Shown piece by piece: positions 7,113-11,639 of a DNA stretch of 11,639 bases (position 1 is the stretch's first letter; the number at the start of each line of letters is the position of its first letter). The stretch is taken from NCBI GenBank assembly GCA_013115135.1, contig JABANP010000930.1:1-11639 (forward strand). Direction: 5' to 3'. The position numbers and the translations under genes are program-made. The notes under the pieces are model-generated. The model made no database searches. It was not told where the DNA came from and saw only the letters and a program-made list of their open reading frames with translations. This DNA is from Perkinsus olseni. Its lineage: Eukaryota > Perkinsozoa > Perkinsida > Perkinsidae.

Positions 7113-7134
7113 AGATAGCGCTATCTGATAGCGC
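7113..7134. repeat. zigzag: even plus odd palindrome
   Basis: AGATAGCGCTATCT (7113-7126) is a perfect even palindrome. GCGCTATC (7118-7125) mirrors GATAGCGC (7127-7134) around T7126. Total length is 22 nt, as for the all-odd units. Confidence 0.75.
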
Positions 7135-7169
7135 ACGGCTAGGAGAAAAGCGATCCTACGGAGAAGGAG

Positions 7170-7205
7170 GGACGCTCAGCGTCCGACGCAGCGTCGGCGA
7201 CGCTG
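7170..7205. repeat. five-arm zigzag chain (36 nt)
   Basis: GGACGCT/AGCGTCC mirror around C7177, GCGTC/GACGC around C7184, CCGACGC/GCGTCGG around A7190 and CAGCGTCG/CGACGCTG around G7197. Centre spacings are 7, 6 and 7. Confidence 0.85.
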
Positions 7206-7240
7206 TATCATCAGTATGAAGTGCATATTGGAAGACCCTG

Positions 7241-7291
7241 CTCGCGGGGTAGTTCATATTATGAAGCTCATAATATGAACTGTTCCGCGAG
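7241..7291. repeat. 51-nt hairpin, 24 pairs if transcribed
   Basis: The inner stem runs 7251-7264 against 7268-7281: 14 perfect pairs over the triloop AGC. The outer stem CTCGCGG (7241-7247) pairs with CCGCGAG (7285-7291). The 3 bases on each side between the stems (GGT and GTT) are mismatches in DNA but three consecutive G-U wobbles in RNA, in either reading direction only when read as GGU/GUU. I see no other sign of an RNA gene such as a Pol III box or T-run. Confidence 0.7.
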
Positions 7292-7295
7292 GAGA

Positions 7296-7335
7296 CACGG
7301 TAAGTTACCGTGAGAGTTACCGTCGGTAACTCTCA
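7296..7335. repeat. two adjoining odd palindromes sharing a word
   Basis: CACGGTAA (7296-7303) mirrors TTACCGTG (7305-7312) around G7304. TGAGAGTTACCG (7311-7322) mirrors CGGTAACTCTCA (7324-7335) around T7323, a 12-bp arm. Both are built from GGTAA/TTACC. Confidence 0.8.
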
Positions 7336-7345
7336 GACTCCTTCG

Positions 7346-7410
7346 AACTGATAGAATCAACCAATTAATTAATTAACCGAATCAACTAACTGATAGACTA
7401 ACGAATCAAC
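7346..7410. repeat. imperfect direct repeats, 24-25 bp period
   Basis: GAATCAAC occurs at 7354, 7379 and 7403. AACTGATAGA occurs at 7346-7355 and 7388-7397. An AATT-type microsatellite lies near 7363-7375. It fills the gap between two hairpin blocks. Confidence 0.6.
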
Positions 7411-7438
7411 TATACCCAGACGTCTCGACTCAAAGTGT

Positions 7439-7505
7439 ACCTTGCCTGGCACTTACAGTGTAAGTCTTACACTCTGATGATCAGAGTGCAAGTGCCAGGC
7501 AAGGT
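7439..7505. repeat. compound cruciform with internal zigzag chain
   Basis: Positions 7439-7454 are the exact reverse complement of 7490-7505 (16 bp; core CCTTGCCTGGCACTT). Inside, ACTTACA/TGTAAGT mirror around G7458, AGTGTAAG/CTTACACT around T7465, and CACTCTGAT/ATCAGAGTG around G7479. Centre spacings are 7 and 14. Nearly every base of the 67 nt belongs to a perfect arm. Confidence 0.85.
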
Positions 7506-7944
7506 CCTTGGCATCTTGCCTTTTGCCTTGAAGAATATCCATGCCGTGGATATCGTACAACGATAAACCGGTATGCAATAGTTCACTAGCAACGCGTGCA
7601 ACGAATGCGAACGCTCATGCGTGTGTACTAATGTTAACTTTGCTCACTTTGTTTCCGCCCAGACTTGCGGCAAACCGCTCGCTTCACAAAAAAGGGAGAT
7701 TGAGGAACTCTGCTGTTCGTCGGTCAGTGCCGCAGTCGGCTCCATTCTGACTAATTGACGAGCAGGTCTGGCCCCGGCGTCGGTATTGACATTCCCGACA
7801 GAGCCTCAGGGGCATCATCCTGGGCGCTCTTAGACCAGGTAGTCAAAGTCCATCCATCATAGTCGTCGTTGACCCACTTGATTATCTCGTCCACATTGTC
7901 CTCCAGAAGAACGGCATCGACACCTTTGAAGGGAGATATAGATG
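7506..7944. other. intergenic, one weak minus-strand frame
   Basis: A hairpin of ATATCCA/TGGATAT lies at 7535-7553. A minus-strand frame of 69 codons (ATG at 7960-7958, end 7751) reads acidic and protein-like, with a VDEIIKWVNDDYDGW stretch. It starts inside a hairpin (7945-7967) with a stop two codons upstream, so at best it is a gene remnant. Confidence 0.35.
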
Positions 7945-7984
7945 ATGACGAATCCCGCATTCGTCATGCGCATTCGGAATGCGC
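7945..7984. repeat. hairpin plus odd palindrome
   Basis: ATGACGAAT (7945-7953) pairs with ATTCGTCAT (7959-7967) over 5 nt. GCGCATTC (7968-7975) mirrors GAATGCGC (7977-7984) around G7976. GCATTCG occurs in both. Confidence 0.75.
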
Positions 7985-8283
7985 TAACAACTGGAAAGTC
8001 CTACGCGAATCGCAACCGGCTCTGCCAAGAGTGAAGTGAGCCTCAGATTGGTAAGTTGCATATCGTCGTCGTAGAGGTCGCCAGTCGGCTGAACCGCTAG
8101 ACTGAGAGCCCAGCAAGACTGGCGAAGAGTTTCCACAGGGAACTTTCCACGCAACAGCAGCCTATCGTTGCCGCCATCTCGGAAAGTTGGCCGTCGCAGA
8201 GTATGCCCCCGCAGACGTTCTCAACAGGACCAGAACCACCGAGGCCGACTCTTACGCCCGGCAAATAAGCCATGCTGTAGCGA
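7985..8283. other. intergenic, no gene seen
   Basis: Two longer-range inverted repeats are visible. TCGCCAGTC (8078-8086) pairs with GACTGGCGA (8117-8125), and AACTTTCC (8141-8148) pairs with GGAAAGTT (8181-8188). No gene is supported. Confidence 0.4.
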
Positions 8284-8336
8284 GTGGTGACCCCACGGGG
8301 TGGTCATAGGTGGCCCACCCCGGGTGGTGACTCACC
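8284..8336. repeat. GC-rich alternating inverted repeats
   Basis: ACCCC/GGGGT flank AC (8290-8301). CGGGGTGG (8296-8303) pairs with CCACCCCG (8315-8322). CCACCC mirrors GGGTGG around C8321. GGTGA mirrors TCACC around C8331. The arms are mutually exclusive, so several folds compete. Confidence 0.6.
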
Positions 8337-8619
8337 CCCTGCTGTGTGATGTTTAGAGGAATAAACCTGGGAAATAATGTTCGAGAATATACAATGTTCG
8401 AAAGGTTTACGGATTCTGGTGCCAACTTTTTGCAGTGTACCCATGCCTATCGACCCATTCACCGGATGGCATCCCCTCCAAGCCTTCGTCACGGAGGCCC
8501 CGAGAACGAAACAACCCGTCGCTCTCACTCGTACTGCGAGTTAACAGCACAACCGGGCGGCCACTCATGGAGCAGGCCAGCAGAATAAAGCGGACGTACA
8601 CCATTAGATGGCGACCATT
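8337..8619. other. intergenic, no gene seen
   Basis: A direct repeat ATGTTCGA occurs at 8378 and 8393. Overlapping frames on both strands here are typical of unselected sequence. Confidence 0.4.
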
Positions 8620-8667
8620 TCTGACTGATCAGTCAGAGATCATTGATCTCTCAGAGATCATCTCTGA
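8620..8667. repeat. zigzag chain of about six arms (48 nt)
   Basis: TCTGACTGA/TCAGTCAGA form an 18-bp even palindrome (8620-8637). AGAGATCA/TGATCTCT mirror around T8643, TGATCTCT/AGAGATCA around C8652, and TCAGAGAT/ATCTCTGA around C8659. A nearby odd palindrome CGATCG/CGATCG is centred on G8717. Confidence 0.85.
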
Positions 8668-8902
8668 CTTGCCGCCGATCAGAGCGAGCCTGTGGTCTGC
8701 CTGTCCTAAGCGATCGGCGATCGTCCGTCCCCAGGTTGAACCCACAGCAAGTGCGTGGCCACTTTCTTTCGCCGTGAGGACTCGGGCGTCCCCATCTAGC
8801 TGCGGCCGGAGACTGGAACCTTATGTTGCCTCCCTATATAGGAAATGTTCCGCAGCTTTCTGGTTAATTTGACGAGGTCCACCCAACTGTCGAACCGACC
8901 GA

Positions 8903-8924
8903 TCCTCACAGTGAGGACCTCACT
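8903..8924. repeat. 22-nt zigzag inverted repeat
   Basis: TCCTCAC (8903-8909) mirrors GTGAGGA (8911-8917) around A8910. AGTGAGG (8910-8916) mirrors CCTCACT (8918-8924) around A8917. Confidence 0.8.
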
Positions 8925-9233
8925 TCGCCGAACCCATTTGACACTGTTCTCGTCAACAACTTTTCTGCCGGAGAAGCATTTTGGCCGGCTGGACACCCAC
9001 CACGTATATTCGCCTAATGTATTTTTCTGGTTATAATATCCTCGGCTAACCTACTCCACGAGGTCGTTAGTCAACCATCCCTGATGACTCATCCGTCCGA
9101 CGGCTTACCTATTTCCTGCACGTAGATTGACGTATTCTCCGTCGGTTGATAAGTTCACGCAATGCGATCGCAGATGATGTTTCGATATACCGGCGCCTTC
9201 GACTCTATGAACCAGTAAGCTTACAAGACCCCG
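8925..9233. other. intergenic, no gene seen
   Basis: The only structure I see is the even palindrome TGCGATCGCA at 9163-9172. Confidence 0.4.
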
Positions 9234-9268
9234 CCCGCTTTTATCGAGTCGATAATATCGACAGCGGG
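9234..9268. repeat. zigzag unit inside a 6-bp outer stem
   Basis: TTATCGA (9241-9247) mirrors TCGATAA (9249-9255) around G9248. GTCGATA (9248-9254) mirrors TATCGAC (9256-9262) around A9255, giving a 22-nt unit. CCCGCT (9234-9239) and AGCGGG (9263-9268) enclose it. Confidence 0.75.
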
Positions 9269-9353
9269 AGGAGCCCCGATCAAGTATGCTCGTGTTCTAC
9301 CTGCTCAACAGATGAATTCGGTCCGCTTAAGAACAAGATTCAGCCAAGCTCAC

Positions 9354-9415
9354 CTCCTACCATGCCGGCGGTATGGTAGGAGATGCTCAATAAGCGGTGT
9401 GATACCGCTCATTGA
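9354..9415. repeat. two adjacent hairpins
   Basis: CTCCTACCAT (9354-9363) pairs with ATGGTAGGAG (9373-9382), with two further G-C pairs and one G-U inside over GGC. TCAAT-A-AGCGGT (9387-9398) then pairs with ACCGCT-C-ATTGA (9404-9415) with one mismatch and a 5-nt loop. Confidence 0.7.
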
Positions 9416-10001
9416 TACTGGTTGCGACGTTCTTCTCGCTAGTGTGACTTTGTCAATGGGGATTTCCAGCGGAGTCGGCCTAGAGCCGAAGCATCTTTGA
9501 GGAGATGTCTGAACATGAACAAGACGATCCAGCAGTTCTTCTTTCATAGCCTTCACAAATGTGCTGAGAAATTGGTTGAAAGTGGTTGATATCACGCCCC
9601 CCCCGGGCTTCCTGCCAGAGCAAAATTCGCCACCGATCTCTCAAACCTGTCTCCTTTCACCACTGTTAATTACAGTCTCTAATATAGGCCACGCACGCAA
9701 TGTTCATCTTCATCCGTCGGTTTTGGTCATCTGCGGAGCGCTGTGCAAGCTCGCTGCAGCGACGGTGAGTAATGGTGGTCTCGTGGTCCTTGAGAGAGTC
9801 AATAATGGTTCACCTCCGAGCCGCTATTGGTTCTTCACCAGTTGTACCGATGTCAAACCTCCCGACGCGATCCAGTTGAGCTGGTGGGTCAGACGTGTGT
9901 ATCCTGTGCTTGTTGGACTCGCATATAGTAAATATGTACCACACAATGCCAGTGCTAGCCTAAGCTGCGCTAGATATTCCCATTACTCACTCTATTAGTA
10001 A
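9416..10001. other. intergenic, no supported gene
   Basis: A frame of 145 codons (9561-9998, +) is of a length expected by chance, shows no domain and ends close to a long palindrome. A homopolymer of eight C lies at 9597-9604. Confidence 0.4.
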
Positions 10002-10032
10002 TTGACTCAGTAATAGACTATTACTGAGTCAA
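10002..10032. repeat. 15-bp perfect odd palindrome
   Basis: TTGACTCAGTAATAG (10002-10016) mirrors CTATTACTGAGTCAA (10018-10032) around A10017. CTATTA at 9992-9997 is a further inverse of TAATAG, making a third, shorter arm. TGACTCA within each arm matches an AP-1/Gcn4-type core, so two such sites face each other. Confidence 0.85.
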
Positions 10033-10326
10033 GTACACATACTTATCCTTTGAGTTGCCCTGTTGCGCTACAACATATTACTTGGTTCGATCGCCAGCAT
10101 ACGCGGAAGTTAGGCGAGATGCTCTTCACCGCCGACACGAAGTCACGCTTGAATCGCTTCGCCGCTTTGCCTTCCAGGACCTTGTATACAGAGTCTTCAA
10201 GGGTAGCTATTTCACTCAATATCCTCTGTAGGCCACATATGTTGGGATAAGGAGGAAGAGGAGCTCCGACCGTAGTCTCGCCACATCCTCGGGAAGGGAG
10301 TTGAGTGGTGAAAGTGCCTTCGCGCC
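10033..10326. other. intergenic, weak minus-strand frame
   Basis: A minus-strand open stretch (10333-10043) contains a helical, charged segment (EIATLEDSVYKVLEGKAAKRFKRDF) that reads like protein. It lacks an ATG, and its 5' edge lies in a hairpin. It could be an exon remnant; no family is recognised. Confidence 0.3.
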
Positions 10327-10397
10327 AGTGCACGATCAGTGCACTACTTTAAGTACTCTACTTACGGAGATGCGGACTTTTCGTGAGGCATCTTCCG
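10327..10397. repeat. run of alternating inverted repeats
   Basis: AGTGCAC (10327-10333) pairs with GTGCACT (10339-10345). TACTT mirrors AAGTA around T10350. AAGTA (10351-10355) pairs with TACTT (10359-10363). AGATGC (10368-10373) pairs with GCATCT (10388-10393), extended by CGG/CCG with one bulge. Confidence 0.6.
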
Positions 10398-10543
10398 TGA
10401 TCGATGGTCATTTCTTCGGTACAGCAGTCTTCGATACATGCAGAACCACATGGAATGAGCGCGAGTAAGCATGATTCGGTGGTAGCTGAGGAGAGCCATT
10501 GAACTGTTCAACCTCAGTCTGCACGCTATTGTCCACTAAACTG

Positions 10544-10745
10544 TTGACTGAGCAATCACTTGCAGTTGTATCAGCAGTTGACTGTCAGCTGCTGAGAGCA
10601 AATGTTGTATACAATTGACTCTCCCGCTCCATGATTTCACTTGTGACTCTCTCCCTTACTAGCCCAGCTTACGGATTGATGTCATTACTGTAATTATAAA
10701 GAAGAAACAGCAAGCTAGTCTTGTTTGCTAACAATTCATTCTAAG
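10544..10745. mobile_element. insertion in copy B, candidate non-autonomous element
   Basis: Copy A reads straight through AACTG, whereas copy B has AACTG twice (10539-10543 and 10746-10750) with 202 nt between. The repeat can be stretched to CTAA(GA)ACTG on both sides, as in an imperfect target-site duplication. The insert includes a hairpin of 12 pairs with one G-U (10571-10595) and the palindrome TTGTATACAA (10605-10614). I find no convincing terminal inverted repeat. Confidence 0.4.
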
Positions 10746-10777
10746 AACTGCGAAGAACATGATCGTGTTAAGACTTA

Positions 10778-11105
10778 CACTGGAGTTTCACCTGTTTTAC
10801 GCGTAAAACTGTTTTACGCGAAGTGTTTTACGCGAAAAACGCGATATGTTGTGTTGAGATAACACTTCGCGTCATAACGCACGCGTGAAACGCAATATCG
10901 CGAAAAACTCTAACGCGATAACGCGATGTTGTGCTGTTAATTGTGTTTCTCCTCTCGCGCGTTATGTCAGCGCGTTATGGATGACGGTATGTTTAACGCC
11001 TACGCGCTTTTCGCGTTTTGAGCTCTAAAACCGTCTATTTCGCGTTGCGTTATGCGTTATGCGTTTTACACTAGCGTTTTACACAACACGGGTGAAACTC
11101 CACTG
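10778..11105. mobile_element. MITE-like element, 328 bp, TA-flanked
   Basis: The left end CACTGGAGTTTCACCTGTTT and the inverted right end CAGTGGAGTTTCACCCGTGT agree at 17 of 20 positions. TA dinucleotides flank both ends (10776-10777 and 11106-11107), and the match even extends outward over ACTTA/TAAGT. Short length, no coding capacity, terminal inverted repeats and a TA duplication are what is expected of a non-autonomous Tc1/mariner-superfamily element; the family assignment is inference. The interior has about 15 CGCG tetramers. GTTTTACGCG occurs three times near the left end (10794-10833) and GCGTTTTACAC twice near the right end, forming sub-terminal repeats in opposite orientation. ACGCGT occurs at 10799-10804 and 10881-10886. 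Confidence 0.7.
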
Positions 11106-11109
11106 TAAG

Positions 11110-11147
11110 TTACACGGTGACACCATGTAACACTTCTGGCAGAAGTG
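11110..11147. repeat. two adjoining palindromes beside the MITE
   Basis: TTACA-C-GGTG mirrors CACC-A-TGTAA around A11120 with one mismatch (11110-11130). CACTTCTG (11131-11138) mirrors CAGAAGTG (11140-11147) around G11139. Neither is in copy A. Confidence 0.7.
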
Positions 11148-11262
11148 CGACCCTCCGAATGAGTGATCAGGTCTGTAATACAAAATGCAGTTGCCTACGC
11201 GGTTGGCCAAGGAGACTTATTCAACAGTAGTTCGAAAGTCACGCCGGTCAGGCTTGGTGTTC

Positions 11263-11285
11263 TTGGGTTGGGGGAACCAACCCAA
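11263..11285. repeat. hairpin, 9-bp stem, 5-nt loop
   Basis: TTGGGTTGG (11263-11271) pairs with CCAACCCAA (11277-11285) around GGGAA. It lies in an 89-codon frame (11163-11432) that I do not accept as a gene. Confidence 0.65.
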
Positions 11286-11341
11286 TTCAGGTTAGTTAAC
11301 GATGATTTGGAAATTTTGGCTCCCTCCTGTCGTCGCCCGTA

Positions 11342-11358
11342 CACTGGAGTTTCAACCG
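11342..11358 (+). mobile_element. solo left end of the same MITE-like family
   Basis: CACTGGAGTTTCA-A-CCGT repeats the left terminus at 10778 with one inserted A, and is again preceded by TA (11340-11341). No partner end is visible before the window ends, so it is a truncated copy or a chance-preserved relic. Confidence 0.5.
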
Positions 11359-11432
11359 TAATATGTGAGGTTCCGCTCCTTTACGAGGCGAGAATCTTCA
11401 AAATCGCGATGTTAAATGGTAATGCGTCTTGA

Positions 11433-11445
11433 ACACTCGGAGTGT
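11433..11445. repeat. odd palindrome, 6-bp arms
   Basis: ACACTC mirrors GAGTGT around G11439. Confidence 0.4.
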
Positions 11446-11469
11446 GCAATAGTTGAGGTTGAGTTCACT

Positions 11470-11575
11470 CCCAGGAGCGCTCCTGGGGGCGTGCGAGAAC
11501 TCTATTGAACACGCTCAGGAGTGATCCTGAGAACACTCCTGGAAGCGCTCCTGACTCAGGAGCTCAGGCCTCAGG
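11470..11575. repeat. CAGGAG/CTCCTG palindrome cluster
   Basis: CCCAGGAGC/GCTCCTGGG is an 18-bp even palindrome (11470-11487). CTCAGGA (11514-11520) pairs with TCCTGAG (11525-11531). CAGGAGTG (11516-11523) pairs with CACTCCTG (11534-11541). GCTCCTGA mirrors TCAGGAGC around C11555. The same hexamer recurs in both orientations about eight times. Confidence 0.75.
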
Positions 11576-11588
11576 CGTCCAGGAGGCC

Positions 11589-11606
11589 GATCTTTTGAAC
11601 AAGATC
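11589..11606. repeat. short hairpin
   Basis: GATCTT (11589-11594) pairs with AAGATC (11601-11606) over 6 nt. Confidence 0.4.
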
Positions 11607-11639
11607 TAGCCAGCTACCGGCAGCAGGGCGCTCTCGAGT

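Larger units (their letters stand above)
10429..11245. repeat. dispersed repeat, copy B (interrupted)
   Basis: This is the paralogue of 5751-5985 on the same strand. Shared blocks are at 10429-10543, 10746-10768 and about 11157-11240, separated by sequence missing from copy A. The gaps are filled by an insertion (10544-10745), a MITE-like element (10778-11105) and a hairpin pair (11110-11147). By eye the shared blocks are roughly three-quarters identical. Edges are approximate. Confidence 0.6.

Noticed and set aside
7751..7960. Minus-strand frame of 69 codons with acidic, protein-like composition
   Set aside because: It has a true ATG but a stop two codons upstream, and its start lies in a hairpin. 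It is too short and unrecognised to call.
9350..9595. Minus-strand frame of 81 codons
   Set aside because: The apparent start is GTG, and the frame ends within a pair of hairpins. The protein shows no recognisable motif.
9561..9998. 145-codon open frame on the plus strand
   Set aside because: No domain, no signal, and a length expected by chance.
11163..11432. 89-codon plus-strand frame
   Set aside because: It spans the end of a dispersed repeat, a 9-bp hairpin and a solo MITE end, so it is a mosaic rather than a gene.
1854..11563. Reading the palindromes as a CRISPR array, bacterial terminators or operators
   Set aside because: Their sequences are unrelated to one another, they lack regular spacers and T-runs, and there is no prokaryotic gene context.

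Overview
The window looks like gene-poor nuclear DNA of a eukaryote. A filamentous fungus is my first guess and an oomycete-like genome is possible; neither is proven. The reasons are that only one reading frame in 11.6 kb is convincing, there is no operon packing or ribosome-binding-site pattern, the one protein begins with a eukaryotic-type secretion signal, and a short TA-flanked MITE-like element is present. CpG-rich repeats are intact, which argues against strong CpG decay or RIP-like mutation here.

Layout. Positions 238-1002 (+) encode a 254-residue secreted, acidic protein of no family I recognise. Positions 1003-1836 hold its 3' flank and quiet sequence. From about 1837 to the end the DNA carries no gene I can support. 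It is instead studded with short perfect inverted repeats. A fragment near 5751-5985 recurs, diverged and interrupted, at 10429-11245. The second copy contains a roughly 0.2 kb insertion (10544-10745) and a 328-bp MITE-like element (10778-11105).

Main observation. By hand I count about 50 inverted repeats with perfect arms of at least 7 bp around a single central base. Under equal base frequencies about one would be expected. Most come in overlapping pairs. In at least 17 pairs the two symmetry centres are exactly 7 bases apart, giving a 22-23 nt unit of three 8-mers in alternating orientation that share their end bases (X' X X'). The sequences differ from unit to unit and only the architecture is conserved. 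They occur across the non-coding part and I see none in the secreted-protein gene. Candidate origins are footprints of hairpin-forming (hAT-type) transposon excision at an 8-bp target duplication, or iterated polymerase template switching. Some units have grown into longer chains of four to six arms (3503-3543, 7170-7205, 8620-8667) or compound hairpins (7241-7291, 7439-7505, 10002-10032).

The genes do not form a pathway: there is one gene next to a region shaped by repeat-generating processes. All repeat calls were made by reading the sequence, without alignment software or databases.
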